A DNA stretch of 64,000 nt from the NCBI RefSeq assembly GCF_002738225.1, contig NZ_PEBQ01000108.1, positions 1 to 64,000 of the forward strand, written 5' to 3'. Positions 26,272 through 38,430 of this stretch are shown piece by piece. The position numbers and the translations under genes were made by a program. Source of the DNA: Acetobacter pomorum. GTDB lineage: Bacteria > Pseudomonadota > Alphaproteobacteria > Acetobacterales > Acetobacteraceae. The notes beneath the pieces were generated by a model, which made no database searches, was not told the DNA's origin, and saw nothing but the letters and a program-made list of their open reading frames with translations. Position 1 is the first letter of the stretch. Each line of letters begins with the position of its first letter.

Positions 26272-28212
26272 TCAGCCACACAGTGCCACGGTTAACAGCA
26301 CAACCAGACCGGCCAGCACCGTAAACGCGTAAATGGCGATAGACCCTGTTTGCAGCTTTACTGCTTGAGCTGCGCTTGTACGCGCCGCCTGCACCATGTC
26401 ATGCGGCACGGCTTCCACCACGCCTTCTTCCCCATCTTTCCACAGAACACGTGCAATTGCCGCGTAAGGGCGCACAAAAATGGCATCATACAATTCATCA
26501 AAATACCATTTGTTCAGCAAGAAGCGATAAAGCGGCCCACACGCACGTGCCATATTGGCTGGCAAAGCCGGGCTGAGCACATAACACAGCACAGCCAGCG
26601 CAATACCTGCCAGACCAGCCAACGATGGCAGAATGGCAATAAGACCCGGCACATGCTCCAGATTTTCCATAATTGTATTATCTGGCGCGTTGAAAATCGC
26701 CCCTTCCCAGAAGGCAAACTGGTGCGTGCCAATATAAAACGGTGCCAACAGAATACCCGCCACAACAGCACCAAAAGCCAGCAGCACCAACGGCACACTC
26801 ATCACCGCTGGGCTTTCATGCGCAGCATCCCGCGCATGGGCATCTGCTGCCTGACCGTGAAACACCAGGAAAATAAGACGCCAGCTATAAAAGGCCGTGA
26901 TAAACGCGGTAATTGTCCCCAAGCTCCACGCATACATGCTTGCAGAAGAACCAGAGACCCATAGCGCGTTAAGGATGGCATCCTTGGACCAATAGCCTGC
27001 AAATGGAAACACACCAGCCAAAGCCAAGCTGCCAATCCACATAACTGTATAAGTCAGCGGTAGCTTTTTCCATAAACCACCCATTTTAAACATGTTCTGC
27101 TCATCATGCATGGCATGAATAACCGAACCTGCCCCAAGGAACAGAAGCGCTTTGAAAAAGGCATGTGTTGTCAGATGAAAAACCGAGGCCTGATACGCAC
27201 CCACACCCACAGCGGCAAACATATAACCAAGCTGGGAACAGGTGGAATATGCAATAGTCCGTTTAATATCTGGCTGCACCATACCTACTGTTGCGGCAAA
27301 AAAGCAGGTGGTGGCACCAATAAGAATAATAAAATTACGTGTTGCAGGCGCAAATTCCAGCAATGGAGACATACGCGCCATAAGAAACACACCGGCTGTA
27401 ACCATTGTCGCAGCATGGATCAGGGCAGATACTGGTGTTGGGCCTTCCATGGCATCTGGCAACCATGTGTGCAAGAACAACTGGGCCGATTTACCCATAG
27501 CCCCAATAAACAGCAGCAGGCAGATAACCTCCAGCATACGGAAGGAAATACCAAAGAGCGTGTAAGGCGTATTGAGAACCTGCGGAACTTGCGCAAAAAT
27601 GGCATCGTACTGCACGGTATGGAACAGCACATAAATCAGCCCGATCCCAACCAGGAAGAACAGATCTGCCACACGATTGACCACAAAAGCCTTGATAGCC
27701 GCAGCTGTTGCGGATCGACGGTCATACCAGTAACCAATCAGCAGATAACTGGCGAGACCGACCCCTTCCCACCCGAAAAATAGCTGGATCAAATCATTGG
27801 AAGAAACCAGCATGAGCATGGCAAAAGTAAAAAGGGAGAGATAAGAAAAAAACCTGTATGTGGGCATGGTTTCGTGGCTCATGTAGCCAAGGCTGTAACA
27901 ATGTACCAACAACGAAACCACCAACACCATTGCCACCATGGTGACGGATAGCGCATCAAACCTGAGCGTCCATGTGGCATCAAAACCACCCGCATGCACC
28001 CACTGGGCCAGCTGCACTGTAGAATGGCCAAAACTAGACAGCCACCCGCCCAGCAAAGCTCCTATGGCGCAAAGTGTGGCAATGCCCATGCACAAAAGGG
28101 TAACAGCCTTGGCCAGTGTATCGCCCATAAGGCGGCCACCAAGCCCGGCTACTGTTGCCCCCACAAGAGGGGTAAGAACAGCGGCAGAAAAGAGGTTAAG
28201 ATCGGGCTGCAT
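26272..28212 (-). CDS. nuoL: NADH-quinone oxidoreductase subunit L
   Basis: A 646-residue subunit. The proton-channel core contains LIQLFFGWEGVGLASYLLIGYW and HTWLPDAMEGPTPVSALIHAATMV; the C-terminus has the YFDELYDAIFVRP segment and final helix of the lateral arm specific to NuoL. So this is L and not a displaced M. I start at the ATG at 28212, with GGGA at 9 bases, rather than the TTG at 28218. Confidence 0.95.
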   Translation of the reverse strand: MQPDLNLFSAAVLTPLVGATVAGLGGRLMGDTLAKAVTLLCMGIATLCAIGALLGGWLSSFGHSTVQLAQWVHAGGFDATWTLRFDALSVTMVAMVLVVSLLVHCYSLGYMSHETMPTYRFFSYLSLFTFAMLMLVSSNDLIQLFFGWEGVGLASYLLIGYWYDRRSATAAAIKAFVVNRVADLFFLVGIGLIYVLFHTVQYDAIFAQVPQVLNTPYTLFGISFRMLEVICLLLFIGAMGKSAQLFLHTWLPDAMEGPTPVSALIHAATMVTAGVFLMARMSPLLEFAPATRNFIILIGATTCFFAATVGMVQPDIKRTIAYSTCSQLGYMFAAVGVGAYQASVFHLTTHAFFKALLFLGAGSVIHAMHDEQNMFKMGGLWKKLPLTYTVMWIGSLALAGVFPFAGYWSKDAILNALWVSGSSASMYAWSLGTITAFITAFYSWRLIFLVFHGQAADAHARDAAHESPAVMSVPLVLLAFGAVVAGILLAPFYIGTHQFAFWEGAIFNAPDNTIMENLEHVPGLIAILPSLAGLAGIALAVLCYVLSPALPANMARACGPLYRFLLNKWYFDELYDAIFVRPYAAIARVLWKDGEEGVVEAVPHDMVQAARTSAAQAVKLQTGSIAIYAFTVLAGLVVLLTVALCG

Positions 28213-28218
28213 TGCCAA

Positions 28219-28542
28219 TCATCCCTTCATCATCGTCACGTCTTCGACCTGAATGGACCCACGGTTACGGAAATACACCGTGACAATGGCCAGACCGATA
28301 GCAGCTTCTGCTGCGGCAATTGTAAGCACGAACAGAACCATGACCTGCCCGGACAGATCTCCATGTGCGGAAGAAAACGCAACAAGATTGAGATTAGCCG
28401 AAAGCAGAATGAGTTCCATGGACATCAGCAGGATGATAACGTTCTTGCGGTTTAGAAAAATCCCAAACACGCCCAGAACCAGCAGCGCCGCACTAACAAA
28501 AAGATAAGGCCCAATACCTATTGGAGCGATTGCGGATGTCAT
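28219..28542 (-). CDS. nuoK: NADH-quinone oxidoreductase subunit K
   Basis: A 107-residue subunit with three membrane helices. [23 protein letters not shown]-type sequence includes the conserved glutamate (MSMEL), and AAAEAAIGL supplies the second. It forms part of the proton path at the L-M-N junction. It overlaps nuoJ by 4 bases. Confidence 0.95.
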   Translation of the reverse strand: MTSAIAPIGIGPYLFVSAALLVLGVFGIFLNRKNVIILLMSMELILLSANLNLVAFSSAHGDLSGQVMVLFVLTIAAAEAAIGLAIVTVYFRNRGSIQVEDVTMMKG

Positions 28543-29252
28543 GGCCTGTTCTCCTCTTTTTCCGCCACAGCCTGATTGCCGGAACCATAGGAACCGGGAA
28601 CTGCTGTTTCGTAATAGGAGCCTTTGGGCCGCAGGAAACCACCGCTTTCAAACACGTTTTCGCCAAGTGGCAGTTGCACAAGCTCCAGCGTTTCTTCAAC
28701 TGTGCGTGCGTGTTGCTTATCTATGTTCTGCCGGCGGCCTGTAGCGCGTTCACGCAGGGTCAGAACAATGGCGCCCATCATGGCAACCAGCAGCACCAGC
28801 CCACACGCCTGAAACAGAAAAACATAGTGGGTGTAAATAACTGTTCCCAAAGCCTCGGTATTGGTAAGCTGCGGCACCGGGTTAAGTGGTGTAACAATAT
28901 TGGCTGGTGCCATCTTCCAGTTGCTAAATGCCATAAGCAATTCCGCAAATAAAACACCACCTACACAGACACCCAAAGGTGCATGTTTTTGAAAACCATC
29001 GCGCAGACTACTGAAATCTATATCCAGCATCATCACAACAAACAGGAACAGAACAGCCACTGCCCCCACGTAAACAATAACCAGCAGCATGGCTAAAAAC
29101 TCAGCCCCAGCCACCAGGAACAAACCCGCTGCGTTAAAAAACGCAAGAATAAGGAAAAGTACGGAATGCACCGGATTACGTGCGCTAATGACCATTACTG
29201 CTGAAAACAGCAGCACCGTTGCAAAAACGTAGAAAACAAGCTGTGCCATCAT
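28539..29252 (-). CDS. nuoJ: NADH-quinone oxidoreductase subunit J
   Basis: A 237-residue subunit. Five membrane helices occupy the first 175 residues ([19 protein letters not shown] is the pi-bulge helix), followed by a hydrophilic tail of about 60 residues that is longer than in E. coli. The start at 29252 has an AGGAGG site at 7 bases. Confidence 0.92.
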   Translation of the reverse strand: MMAQLVFYVFATVLLFSAVMVISARNPVHSVLFLILAFFNAAGLFLVAGAEFLAMLLVIVYVGAVAVLFLFVVMMLDIDFSSLRDGFQKHAPLGVCVGGVLFAELLMAFSNWKMAPANIVTPLNPVPQLTNTEALGTVIYTHYVFLFQACGLVLLVAMMGAIVLTLRERATGRRQNIDKQHARTVEETLELVQLPLGENVFESGGFLRPKGSYYETAVPGSYGSGNQAVAEKEENRP

Positions 29253-29288
29253 TGGCCAACCTCCTGCCATGTCATGGCCTGCATCTGC

Positions 29289-29777
29289 TCAGCGATACGG
29301 GGCATCTAATTCCAGACGCCGCGCAAGCAGCGCTTCCCACCTGTCTCCATTCGCTAAAAGCTTGTCCTTGTCGTACATCAGCTCCTCGCGCGTTTCGGTG
29401 GCAAATTCGTAGTTAGGGCCTTCAACAATGGCATCTACCGGGCAGGCTTCCTCGCACAGGCCGCAATAGATGCACTTTGTCATGTCAATGTCGTACCGCG
29501 TGGTGCGGCGTGATCCATCATCTCGTTCCTCAGCCTCAATAGTAATGGCTTCGGCAGGGCATGTCGCTTCACAAAGCTTGCAGGCAATACAACGTTCTTC
29601 CCCATTCGGGTAACGGCGCAATGCGTGCTCTCCACGAAAACGGGGCGATAACGGCCCTTTTTCATATGGATAGTTCAATGTCACTTTTGGGCGGAACATC
29701 ATACGGAAAGTAGATGACATGCCTCCCACCAATTCCTTCAGCAGGAAAGAGCGCAGCGTATTACCCAAAGCACCCAT
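29289..29777 (-). CDS. nuoI: NADH-quinone oxidoreductase subunit I
   Basis: A 162-residue ferredoxin-like subunit with two 4Fe-4S motifs: [12 protein letters not shown] and [12 protein letters not shown]. It relays electrons from NuoG to NuoB. The start ATG at 29777 shares a base with the nuoH stop; the longer upstream frame lies inside nuoH. Confidence 0.95.
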   Translation of the reverse strand: MGALGNTLRSFLLKELVGGMSSTFRMMFRPKVTLNYPYEKGPLSPRFRGEHALRRYPNGEERCIACKLCEATCPAEAITIEAEERDDGSRRTTRYDIDMTKCIYCGLCEEACPVDAIVEGPNYEFATETREELMYDKDKLLANGDRWEALLARRLELDAPYR

Positions 29778-30805
29778 CAGTTCACACCTCCCATATGGGG
29801 CAGCAGACCTGTTGCCATAAGAAAACCTGCCGTTCCAATCATCCATAAAAGAGAAAATGGCAGAAAAACTTTCCAGCCCAGCCGCATAAGCTGATCGTAC
29901 CGATACCGCGGGAACGTGGCACGCACCCAGATAAAGACGAACAGACAAAACAGAATTTTAAAAATCAGCCACAAAGGCCCCGGCACCCAAGTTAGCGGGG
30001 CAATACCCAGTGGCGGCAACCATCCCCCCAGAAATAGAATGCTGACCATGGAGGACATAAGGATCATGTTTGCGTATTCACCCAAAAAGAACAGGCCAAA
30101 CGCAAGAGAGGAATATTCAACAAAAAATCCTGCTACCAGCTCACTCTCCCCTTCGGGAAGATCGAATGGTGCACGGTTTGTTTCTGCCAGTGCCGATATA
30201 AAAAATACAATAAACATCGGAAACATTGGCAGACAGAACCAGACATGCCGTTGCGCCAGCACAATATCGTTCAGGTTCAGGCTGCCAACAGCCAGCAATA
30301 CGGAAACAATGACCAAACCAATGGAAACTTCGTAAGAAACCATTTGCGCGGCAGAACGTAATCCACCAAGAAAAGCGTATTTGGAATTAGACGCCCACCC
30401 CGCAATAAGAATGCCGTAAACACCTAATGAAGAAATGGCCAGAAGGTAGAGAATACCCACATTGATATCGGCAACAGCCAAACCGTTACCTGTAGGAATA
30501 ACCGCCCACGCCACCATGGCTAAAGAAAAGGTAAGAAACGGTGCAAATAGGAACAAAGCACGGTTGGCGCCTGCTGGAATGATTGTTTCCTTAACAATCA
30601 TCTTGATAGCATCAGCAAAAGCCTGAAGCAGACCAAATGGACCATTTACGTTAGGCCCACGACGACGCTGCATGGCGGCCATCACCTTACGTTCCATTAA
30701 CGTAAGATATGCAACAGCAATAAGCAGCGGCACCAGAACGGCTAGTGTTTCCAGCAGCATCAGAATAATCTGGCCAGCAAGGGTGTGGTAAAAAAACTGT
30801 CCCAT
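29777..30805 (-). CDS. nuoH: NADH-quinone oxidoreductase subunit H
   Basis: A 342-residue membrane subunit with eight helices that forms part of the quinone chamber. [18 protein letters not shown] and [20 protein letters not shown] are the family signatures. Confidence 0.96.
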   Translation of the reverse strand: MGQFFYHTLAGQIILMLLETLAVLVPLLIAVAYLTLMERKVMAAMQRRRGPNVNGPFGLLQAFADAIKMIVKETIIPAGANRALFLFAPFLTFSLAMVAWAVIPTGNGLAVADINVGILYLLAISSLGVYGILIAGWASNSKYAFLGGLRSAAQMVSYEVSIGLVIVSVLLAVGSLNLNDIVLAQRHVWFCLPMFPMFIVFFISALAETNRAPFDLPEGESELVAGFFVEYSSLAFGLFFLGEYANMILMSSMVSILFLGGWLPPLGIAPLTWVPGPLWLIFKILFCLFVFIWVRATFPRYRYDQLMRLGWKVFLPFSLLWMIGTAGFLMATGLLPHMGGVN

Positions 30806-30810
30806 TGGCC

Positions 30811-32889
30811 TTACTCCGCTGCTATTGCGCGAGGCACGCTATAAACTTTTGAACATTCCGCCATGGTCGGGCTGGCACGACTGATAGCATTTGTCTGGTA
30901 ATAATCAGCAATCACAGATCTGAAAGGTGCGGACATAAAGCTTCTGTCCTCATCTTTTTTCTGTTGGGGCGCCATGACCTTAGGTGCCGGAAGCTTTGTA
31001 ATATGCCCAACATGCGCAAAAACTGGATTGACGTCTGCCATGCGCGCACGCAGCTCCTCCAGCGTATTGTATGGCAGAGTATGGCCACACACCTCTGAAA
31101 AAGCCCGAATAATACGCCAATCTTCCCGCGCATCTCCTGGCGCAAACACAGCCCGGAAGGCACGTTGCACACGGCCAGCAGTATTTACATATGTGCCGGA
31201 TTTTTCCGTATAGGCTGCCCCGGGCAAAATAATATCAGCACGCTTGGCTGCGGCATCACCATGATGTCCCTGATACACAACAAATGTTTCGGGCGAGATA
31301 CGCTCAATGGGAAGTTCATCTGCTCCCATCAGCCATAAAATCTCTACCCCACCACGCAGCATGCTGGCCGTAGCGCATCCATGCGCACCGGGCACAAACC
31401 CTATATCCAGCGCACCCACGCGGGATACCGCCGTGTGTAAAACATTAAGCCCGTTCCAGCCTTCTGCAACAACGCCTGTTTTTTCAGCCAATTGTTTGCA
31501 AGCTGCATAAATAGCTGGGGCATCCTGACGCGTGAGAGCACTATGCCCAACAACAATCATGGGGCGGGATGCTTTTTGCAAAACCTCTGCAAAAGCATGT
31601 TCTCCTGCCTCAAGCTTATCCAGAACATCAGGGCCATCAGCCAGAATATCAACCTGATATGTAGGATCAGAAACAAACTGGCCGATACTGGCTATTGGAA
31701 AACCACCGCGCCCTGCATCCAAATACCGTTTGCGAATACGGGCGTTTAAAACAGGGGCCTCACGCCGTGGCTCTACCCCCACCAGCAACAAGGCATCAGC
31801 TTCATCTATTCCGGCAATATCGCTGTTAAACAGATAATTTGCGCGTGCACTCAGATCATACCATGCACCATCCTGCCGACAGTCCAGGTTTGATGAGCCA
31901 AGGCTATTTAAAAAATCCTTAAGTGCACACAGGCTTTCTACATCACATAGATCACCTGCAATAGCGCCAATTTTTTCTCCGGGCACGCCTTCTAACCTAC
32001 GTGCCAGAGAAACAAATGCTTCCTGCCAAGTGGCGGGATGCAGTTTGCCATGTACACGCACCCAAGGCTGATCAAGCCGCCGCCGCTTAAGACCATCAAC
32101 CGAAAAACGCCCCTTATCTGAGAGCCATTCTTCGTTCACTTCATCATTTACACGCGGCACAATACGCATGACTTCACCGCCACGCGCCTGAATTTGGATA
32201 TTTGTGCCCAGCGCATCCATAACATCAATGCTGTCTGTTTTTTTGTATTCCCATGACCGTGCATGAAAAGCCGATGGCTTGGCCGTAAGTGCCCCAACTG
32301 GGCAAACATCTATAAGATTTCCGGAAAGTTCAGATGTCAGCGCTTTTTGGACATATGTAGTAATTTCAGCATTTTCACCACGTGAAACCATACCCAGTTC
32401 TGGAGTGCCGGCCACTTCCGTACTAAATCGCACACAACGCGTGCACTGGATACAACGTGTCATAACCGTTTTTACCAACGGTCCAAGATCTTTGTCCGTT
32501 ACGGCACGCTTTTCTTCCTGATAGCGCGAAATGCCAGAACCATAGCCATAAGCCTGATCTTGCAGATCACACTCCCCGCCCTGATCGCAAATGGGGCAAT
32601 CCAGCGGGTGGTTAATCAGCAAAAATTCCATAACAGCACGGCGTGCGCGGCGCACCACCTCTGTATCCGTAAAAATCTGCATCCCTTCAGAAATAGGAAA
32701 ACCACAGGATGCAACAGGCTTGGGCGCACGTGCCACTTCTACCAGACACATGCGGCAGTTACCGGCAACAGATAACCGTTCATGATAACAAAAACGCGGT
32801 ATTTCCTTTCCGGCAGCTTCACAGGCCTGCAAAGCGCTAAACCCTGCGGGTACATCTACCGGTGTACCGTCAACTATGACTTTCACCAT
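30811..32889 (-). CDS. nuoG: NADH-quinone oxidoreductase subunit G
   Basis: A 692-residue iron-sulfur subunit. The 2Fe-2S domain has [16 protein letters not shown], the next cluster site lies in [16 protein letters not shown], and a 4Fe-4S motif reads [11 protein letters not shown]; a molybdopterin-oxidoreductase-like domain follows. The start MVKVIVDG at 32889 is the usual N-terminus. Confidence 0.95.
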   Translation of the reverse strand: MVKVIVDGTPVDVPAGFSALQACEAAGKEIPRFCYHERLSVAGNCRMCLVEVARAPKPVASCGFPISEGMQIFTDTEVVRRARRAVMEFLLINHPLDCPICDQGGECDLQDQAYGYGSGISRYQEEKRAVTDKDLGPLVKTVMTRCIQCTRCVRFSTEVAGTPELGMVSRGENAEITTYVQKALTSELSGNLIDVCPVGALTAKPSAFHARSWEYKKTDSIDVMDALGTNIQIQARGGEVMRIVPRVNDEVNEEWLSDKGRFSVDGLKRRRLDQPWVRVHGKLHPATWQEAFVSLARRLEGVPGEKIGAIAGDLCDVESLCALKDFLNSLGSSNLDCRQDGAWYDLSARANYLFNSDIAGIDEADALLLVGVEPRREAPVLNARIRKRYLDAGRGGFPIASIGQFVSDPTYQVDILADGPDVLDKLEAGEHAFAEVLQKASRPMIVVGHSALTRQDAPAIYAACKQLAEKTGVVAEGWNGLNVLHTAVSRVGALDIGFVPGAHGCATASMLRGGVEILWLMGADELPIERISPETFVVYQGHHGDAAAKRADIILPGAAYTEKSGTYVNTAGRVQRAFRAVFAPGDAREDWRIIRAFSEVCGHTLPYNTLEELRARMADVNPVFAHVGHITKLPAPKVMAPQQKKDEDRSFMSAPFRSVIADYYQTNAISRASPTMAECSKVYSVPRAIAAE

Positions 32890-32894
32890 CACTC

Positions 32895-34223
32895 TTACTC
32901 CGCTGCCACTGGCACACCGCCTACGGGCACCTGCACCAAACCTGTGCCACCATGTGCAGCCTTGTACTGTCGAATACGTGCTTCCATTTCTGGCCGAAAA
33001 TGCCGGATCAAACCTTGAATAGGCCACGCAGCGGCATCACCCAGCGCACAGATTGTATGGCCCTCTACCTGCTTGGTAACTTGCTCCAGCAGATCAATTT
33101 CTTCTATTTCGGCTTTGCCCTGTACCATGCGGTTCATCATGCGCATCATCCACCCAGTACCTTCTCGGCAGGGTGTGCACTGGCCGCAGCTTTCATGCTT
33201 AAAGAATTTTGAAAAACGGGCGATAGCTTCAATAATGTCAGTGGATTTATCCATGACAATCATGCAGGCCGTACCTAAACCGGAACGTTCAGCACGCAAA
33301 CTATCATAATCCATCAATACAGTTTCACAGATAGACTTGGGCAACACTGGCACAGAACAGCCACCAGGAATAACCGCCAAAAGGTTATCCCATCCGCCGC
33401 GCACGCCGCCGCCATGTTTTTCAATAATTTCTTTAAGCGGAACGCCCAGTTCTTCTTCAAACACACAGGGCGTATTCACATGGCCGGAAATAGCCATAAG
33501 TTTTGTGCCTGCATTATTGGGGCGGCCCAAACCAGAAAACCAAGCAGCCCCACGGCGCATAATGGTGGATGTAACAGCTATGCTTTCCACATTATTCACT
33601 GTGGTCGGGCAACCATATAACCCTGCCCCTGCGGGAAATGGAGGCTTCATGCGTGGCTGGCCTTTTTTACCTTCTAGGCTTTCCAGCAGAGCTGTTTCTT
33701 CCCCGCAAATATAGGCACCCGCTCCACGGTGAATACGAAAATCAAAATCCCAACCGCTGCCTGCTGCATTTTTTCCGAGCAGACCTGCCTCGTAAGCCTC
33801 ATCTATTGCCGCCTGAAGGCGCTCGGCTTCTCTGCAAAACTCGCCACGGATGTAAATATAGGAAGCGTGCGCACCCATAGCGAAAGAGGCGATCATTGCA
33901 CTCTCTATCAACTTATGAGGTTCATGCCGCATGACCTCCCGATCCTTACATGTGCCGGGTTCTGATTCATCCCCATTGATAACGAGATAATGTGGGCGAC
34001 CATCAGACTTTTTGGGCATGAATGACCACTTTAGCCCGGTGGGAAAGCCCGCCCCACCTCGGCCACGTAAGCCAGAAGCCTTCATTTCTGCCACAACAGC
34101 ATCCCGCCCTTTAGCAATAATGGCTGCTGTATTATCCCAGTCTCCCCGTTTGCGAGCTGCGGGTAAACGCCAATCATCCTGCCCATAAAGATTGGTGAAG
34201 ATACGGTCTTTATCCTGAAGCAT
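32895..34223 (-). CDS. nuoF: NADH-quinone oxidoreductase subunit F
   Basis: A 442-residue subunit that binds FMN, NADH and a 4Fe-4S cluster. [16 protein letters not shown] is the NADH/FMN glycine-rich motif, [16 protein letters not shown] follows, and [12 protein letters not shown] holds three cluster cysteines. Start at MLQDKD, 11 bases after nuoE. Confidence 0.96.
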   Translation of the reverse strand: MLQDKDRIFTNLYGQDDWRLPAARKRGDWDNTAAIIAKGRDAVVAEMKASGLRGRGGAGFPTGLKWSFMPKKSDGRPHYLVINGDESEPGTCKDREVMRHEPHKLIESAMIASFAMGAHASYIYIRGEFCREAERLQAAIDEAYEAGLLGKNAAGSGWDFDFRIHRGAGAYICGEETALLESLEGKKGQPRMKPPFPAGAGLYGCPTTVNNVESIAVTSTIMRRGAAWFSGLGRPNNAGTKLMAISGHVNTPCVFEEELGVPLKEIIEKHGGGVRGGWDNLLAVIPGGCSVPVLPKSICETVLMDYDSLRAERSGLGTACMIVMDKSTDIIEAIARFSKFFKHESCGQCTPCREGTGWMMRMMNRMVQGKAEIEEIDLLEQVTKQVEGHTICALGDAAAWPIQGLIRHFRPEMEARIRQYKAAHGGTGLVQVPVGGVPVAAE

Positions 34224-34234
34224 GGCCGTTTCTC

Positions 34235-34876
34235 CTATTTCTGATCCGAGGATGATGCCGATGTTTCCAGAAGGGTTTTTCTGCCCCCTTCTGGTGCTGA
34301 GCACATACGGTTGATAGCGGGCCCAGCTTCTGGCCTACGGCCTGCACGCAAATCTGCAATCAGTGCCTCTGTGCGCGGCCCATCCATATCTTCGTAGTAA
34401 TCATCATCAACTTGCAGAATTGGTGCATTGGCACATGCGCCCAGGCATTCCACTTCTGTCAGGGTAAACAGGCCATCTGCACTGGTTTCACCAAAATGAT
34501 GGATACCTGTAGCTTTACGGCATGCTTCTGTTACCGCATCCGAACCACGCAGCCAGCATGGTGTGGTTGTGCAAACCTGCAGATGATAGCGGCCAATCGG
34601 CTTGGTATTGAACATGGTGTAAAAGGAAGCCACTTCATACACCCGTATTGGCGCCATTTCTAACCTGCGGGCAATTTCATCCATTGCCACAAGGGGTATC
34701 CATGCGCTGCCAGTTACGCGGCCCATTTGGCGCTGCGCAATATATAAAAGCGGCATAACCGCACTTGCTTTGCGTTCTTCAGGGTATTTTTTAAGAACAT
34801 TTACAATTTCTGCTTCAGATTCAGCATCAAAAGCAAAGTTATCCGGTTGTTCTGCCGGAGCCCAGGTGGTGTTCAT
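34235..34876 (-). CDS. nuoE: NADH-quinone oxidoreductase subunit E
   Basis: A 213-residue thioredoxin-like 2Fe-2S subunit. The cluster cysteines are in [11 protein letters not shown] and [10 protein letters not shown]. The last 40 residues after the fold are low in predicted structure. It overlaps nuoD by 4 bases. Confidence 0.95.
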   Translation of the reverse strand: MNTTWAPAEQPDNFAFDAESEAEIVNVLKKYPEERKASAVMPLLYIAQRQMGRVTGSAWIPLVAMDEIARRLEMAPIRVYEVASFYTMFNTKPIGRYHLQVCTTTPCWLRGSDAVTEACRKATGIHHFGETSADGLFTLTEVECLGACANAPILQVDDDYYEDMDGPRTEALIADLRAGRRPEAGPAINRMCSAPEGGRKTLLETSASSSDQK

Positions 34877-36153
34877 CGGTCAACCTCCCCGAACACAAGA
34901 TCAAGCGATCCGATAATGGCCACCATATCCGCCAACATGCCGCGACGAGACAATTCATCAATGGCCTGAAGATGTGCAAATCCTGTTGGACGAATTTTGC
35001 AGCGATACGGCCGGTTACTTCCATCAGCAACCAGATACACCCCAAACTCCCCTTTAGGACTTTCCACTGCTGTATAGGTGGCACCGGGGGGTACGTGATA
35101 CCCTTCGCTAAACAACTTGAAGTGATGAATAAGCGCTTCCATGGAACGCTTCATTTCTGCACGCGGGGGCGGACTGAATTTAGGATCCTGCACCTTTACC
35201 GGTCCAGGGCGGATTTGATCCAGACATTGCTCAATAATCTTGACGCTTTCACGCATTTCCGCAACGCGCACCAAATAGCGATCGTAACAATCACCCTGTC
35301 GCGCTACCGGAACATTGAATTCAACCTTATGGTAGTTATCATAGGGCTGGTTACGCCGTAGATCCCACGGTACGCCAGAAGCACGCAAACAGGGGCCACT
35401 AAAGCCCCATGCCAACGCTTGCTCTGTTGTAAATACGCCAATACCGACTGTACGCTGTTTCCAGATACGGTTTTCCGTTAACAGCCCCTCAAGTTCATCA
35501 ATCCATTTCGGGAACTCTTTAGCCCATACACCAATTTTATCTTCCAAACCTGCGGGAACATCGCGCGCAACCCCACCTGGTCGGAAATAATTGGCATGAA
35601 AGCGTGCGCCAGATGCCGCCTCGTAAAACTCCAGAAGTTTTTCGCGCTCTTCATATCCCCACAAAGCGGGCGTTACAGCACCGCAATCCAGCCCCATAGC
35701 TGTAAGATTGAGAATATGGTTAAGAATGCGCGTTATTTCGGCAAACATAACGCGCAACCACTTGGCGCGTTCTGGAATATCAATGCCCAGGAGCTTTTCC
35801 GTTGCCAGTGCAAAAGCTTGCTCCTCGCACATTGGAGAAACATAATCCAAGCGATCAAAATAGGGCAAAGCTTTCTGATAGGTTTTGTATTCTATCAGTT
35901 TTTCTGTACCACGATGCAAAAGCCCGATATGTGGCACCGCACGCGCTACGACCTCGCCTTCCATCTCCAGAACCAGGCGCAACACACCATGTGCAGAAGG
36001 ATGCTGCGGCCCGAAATTTAGCGCGTGAGAATCAATTTCCACAATCTTTCGTGGTTCTTCTTCCGCTACCGTTTCAGGCACCAAGCTTTCCGGAATATCT
36101 GTACGGAGTACAGTATCTGCTGTTTCGATAAAGGTATTTTTCAATTCAGTCAT
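34873..36153 (-). CDS. nuoD: NADH-quinone oxidoreductase subunit D
   Basis: A 426-residue 49-kDa-type subunit that lines the quinone site. [14 protein letters not shown] carries the quinone-binding histidine, and [16 protein letters not shown] is conserved. An acidic N-terminal extension of about 45 residues precedes the fold. NuoC and NuoD are separate genes here. Confidence 0.96.
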   Translation of the reverse strand: MTELKNTFIETADTVLRTDIPESLVPETVAEEEPRKIVEIDSHALNFGPQHPSAHGVLRLVLEMEGEVVARAVPHIGLLHRGTEKLIEYKTYQKALPYFDRLDYVSPMCEEQAFALATEKLLGIDIPERAKWLRVMFAEITRILNHILNLTAMGLDCGAVTPALWGYEEREKLLEFYEAASGARFHANYFRPGGVARDVPAGLEDKIGVWAKEFPKWIDELEGLLTENRIWKQRTVGIGVFTTEQALAWGFSGPCLRASGVPWDLRRNQPYDNYHKVEFNVPVARQGDCYDRYLVRVAEMRESVKIIEQCLDQIRPGPVKVQDPKFSPPPRAEMKRSMEALIHHFKLFSEGYHVPPGATYTAVESPKGEFGVYLVADGSNRPYRCKIRPTGFAHLQAIDELSRRGMLADMVAIIGSLDLVFGEVDR

Positions 36154-36812
36154 CAGCCGGACCTCTTCATGCCCTGTCTGACCTCATGCGCTTTTTCGTC
36201 TCCCGGCAAGGTCAGTATGCCTTCCCACGGGGAAACAAAATCGAAATCCCGAAAATCCTGTGTCAGGGAAACAGGTTCTTTCACAACCTGCCTACGCTCC
36301 ACATCGTAACGGACCTGTTCATAGCCCGTTAGCGGGAAGTCTTTGCGCAGAGGATGTCCTTCAAACCCGTTATCTGTAAGAATGCGCCGCATATCTGGTT
36401 GGCCAGAAAAAATCACACCAAACAAATCATAACACTCGCGCTCCCACCATGTGGCGCATGGCCACAGATGATGCACGGAAGGCACGGGAGCAACTTCATC
36501 TGTTTGCACAATCACCCGGATACGATGGTTATGTGTGACAGACAGCAGATTATAAACAACATCAAACCGTTGTGGCCGTTCGGGATAATCCACCCCGCAC
36601 AAATCCATCAATTGTTCAAAGCGATATGAAGGATGATCGCGCAGCAATTCGAGAAAATTCAATAAGTGGTCACGTTGTATACGAACAACCAACTCACCTT
36701 TTTCTACTGCCGCATAAGAAACAGCAGGCAAAGTTGCCATAAAGGTAAAGGCCATGGCAGCCAGCCGCCCCTCAAGACGACCCTGCCGAGGATTTACTGG
36801 AAGTTCAGCCAC
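36153..36812 (-). CDS. nuoC: NADH-quinone oxidoreductase subunit C
   Basis: A 219-residue 30-kDa-type subunit. The signature [22 protein letters not shown] and HPLRKDFPL are present. It overlaps nuoB by 8 bases and nuoD by one. Confidence 0.94.
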   Translation of the reverse strand: MAELPVNPRQGRLEGRLAAMAFTFMATLPAVSYAAVEKGELVVRIQRDHLLNFLELLRDHPSYRFEQLMDLCGVDYPERPQRFDVVYNLLSVTHNHRIRVIVQTDEVAPVPSVHHLWPCATWWERECYDLFGVIFSGQPDMRRILTDNGFEGHPLRKDFPLTGYEQVRYDVERRQVVKEPVSLTQDFRDFDFVSPWEGILTLPGDEKAHEVRQGMKRSG

Positions 36813-37365
36813 GGAGAATGGTCCCTGTCCGACGTATTTTTTTCTGAAGCAGCATGATGCCGTAGATCAAAGCTTCTGCTGTAGGTGGGCAGCCCGGCAC
36901 ATACACATCCACAGGCACAATACGGTCACACCCCCGCACCACAGAATAGGAATAGTGATAATAACCACCCCCATTGGCACAGGAGCCCATAGAAATAACC
37001 CAGCGTGGTTCTGCCATTTGTTCGTATAACCGCCGCAACACTGGAGCCATTTTGTTGGTGAGGGTACCAGCAACAATCATGACATCTGATTGGCGTGGAG
37101 AACCACGCGGAATAATGCCCATTCGGTCCAGATCGTAGCGTGGCATGTAAGCGTGAATCATCTCCACAGCACAACATGCCAAACCAAAGGACATCGGCCA
37201 CAAACTTCCTGTGCGCCCCCAGTTCACCAGCTTATCCAGATTGGCAACAACAAAACCTTTTTCGGCCAAAACCCCTGTAATGCCGCGTACAACAGCATCC
37301 TGTTCTGGGCCTGGCGGAAGCGCTTCGCGGTTCCATAACACCGCATCCTGCTGGTTGGCTGTCAT
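36805..37365 (-). CDS. nuoB: NADH-quinone oxidoreductase subunit B
   Basis: A 186-residue subunit that holds cluster N2. The four cysteines are in GLACCAVEM (adjacent pair), MGSCANGGG and [11 protein letters not shown]. It passes electrons to quinone at the interface with NuoD. Confidence 0.96.
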   Translation of the reverse strand: MTANQQDAVLWNREALPPGPEQDAVVRGITGVLAEKGFVVANLDKLVNWGRTGSLWPMSFGLACCAVEMIHAYMPRYDLDRMGIIPRGSPRQSDVMIVAGTLTNKMAPVLRRLYEQMAEPRWVISMGSCANGGGYYHYSYSVVRGCDRIVPVDVYVPGCPPTAEALIYGIMLLQKKIRRTGTILRG

Positions 37366-37383
37366 GGTTGTATCTCCCTCACC

Positions 37384-37749
37384 TCAATCCCAATCCAGCG
37401 CGCCCTTGCGCCATTCGTATAAAAAGCCAATGCCCAGCACGGCTAGAAATCCAAGCATGGAAAGAAAACCAAACAGCCCAATGCGCCCAAGACTGATGGC
37501 CCATGGGAACAGAAATGCCACTTCCAGATCAAAAATGATGAACAGGATGGCAACCAGATAAAAGCGCACATCAAACCGGCGGCGTGCATCATCAAATGCT
37601 TCAAAACCGCATTCATAAGCTGACAGTTTTTCGGAATAAGGTTTTTGGTGGCCGCTTAGCAGCGCCATACCCAACATGGCTGCGGCAATAATAACCGACA
37701 TGCCGCCAAACACGAGAACTGGCGCGTAATCACCAAGAACAGACTGCAT
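37384..37749 (-). CDS. nuoA: NADH-quinone oxidoreductase subunit A
   Basis: A 121-residue membrane subunit with three helices; [20 protein letters not shown] is the loop near the quinone site. First gene of the nuo operon. The ATG at 37749 has AGGA 8 bases upstream and gives the usual length. Confidence 0.94.
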   Translation of the reverse strand: MQSVLGDYAPVLVFGGMSVIIAAAMLGMALLSGHQKPYSEKLSAYECGFEAFDDARRRFDVRFYLVAILFIIFDLEVAFLFPWAISLGRIGLFGFLSMLGFLAVLGIGFLYEWRKGALDWD

Positions 37750-37887
37750 GGTGTGGTTCCTGCACATGTTAAAGCCGCAGTGGCTTTTTGTTTCATGTGG
37801 CAACCCTAGCCTCAACCTTATGCGCACGCATATGCACGAACGCGTTGGGTGTGGGGCACTTTCTTGTGAAGGCCAAATTTTTGAAGA

Positions 37888-37917
37888 GAATTTTGCGATC
37901 AGAGAAAAGTCTGATCA
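37888..37917 (-). promoter_or_regulatory. Candidate nuo promoter overlapped by a palindrome
   Basis: On the minus strand TTGATC (37917-37912) and CAAAAT (37894-37889) are 17 bases apart, a plausible -35/-10 pair about 140 bases before nuoA. GATCAGA (37897-37903) and TCTGATC (37910-37916) form an inverted repeat that fills the spacer and touches the -35 box, as an operator would. Confidence 0.4.
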
Positions 37918-37981
37918 AAAACACACACAGGCAGCAATGGAACTTAATCCATTGTGCATGTGGGTTACCATTTGGGGAAAA

Positions 37982-38056
37982 TGGTGGGCAATGACGGGAT
38001 CGAACCGCCGACCATCTCGGTGTAAACGAGACGCTCTACCGCTGAGCTAATTGCCC
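37982..38056 (-). tRNA. tRNA-Val (anticodon TAC)
   Basis: Full cloverleaf on the minus strand: acceptor GGGCAAT/ATTGCCC, D arm GCTC/GAGC, anticodon stem TCTCG/CGAGA with loop TTTACAC, and T loop TTCGATC. The CCA end is encoded (37982-37984). Confidence 0.95.
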
Positions 38057-38077
38057 GCGCCCTATGTGCCATAAACA

Positions 38078-38121
38078 GAAAAGGCCGACAACCCCTTTTT
38101 TTGAGATTGTCGGCCTTTTTC
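38078..38121 (-). terminator. Rho-independent terminator after the HU gene
   Basis: AAAAGGCCGACAA pairs with TTGTCGGCCTTTTT around a 15-base loop. T-runs on both sides suit termination of the HU gene on the minus strand. Confidence 0.88.
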
Positions 38122-38142
38122 AGAAAAAAGTTTCTGACGGAA

Positions 38143-38430
38143 TTAACCGCTGACAGCATCCTTCAGCGCCTTGCCCGGCTTGAAGCGGACAGAGGTAGAA
38201 GCAGGAATATCAATTTCTTCACCCGTACGTGGGTTGCGGCCTTTGGCAGCCTTACGGGTTGCGGTCACAAACGTGCCAAAACCCACCAAACGCACTTCCT
38301 GCTTTGTGGACAGGGCCTTTTCGATCGCACCAAACACGGCATCGACCACTTCACCGGCTTTTGCCTTGGGCAGATCAACAGCCTCAGCCACAGCTGAGAC
38401 GAGTTCCTGCTTGTTGAGCGGCTTCTCCAT
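38143..38430 (-). CDS. hup: DNA-binding protein HU
   Basis: A 95-residue HU/IHF-family protein. LNKQELVSAVAEA opens the helical body, and the arm signature FGTFVTATRKAAKGRNPRTG is present, followed by PASTSVRFKPGKALK. It bends and compacts DNA. It sits downstream of lon, as in many alphaproteobacteria. Confidence 0.95.
   Translation of the reverse strand: MEKPLNKQELVSAVAEAVDLPKAKAGEVVDAVFGAIEKALSTKQEVRLVGFGTFVTATRKAAKGRNPRTGEEIDIPASTSVRFKPGKALKDAVSG

Noticed and set aside
26272-28212. nuoL being a mislabelled nuoM
   Set aside because: The C-terminal YFDELYD segment and final helix are specific to NuoL, and the length is too great for NuoM.
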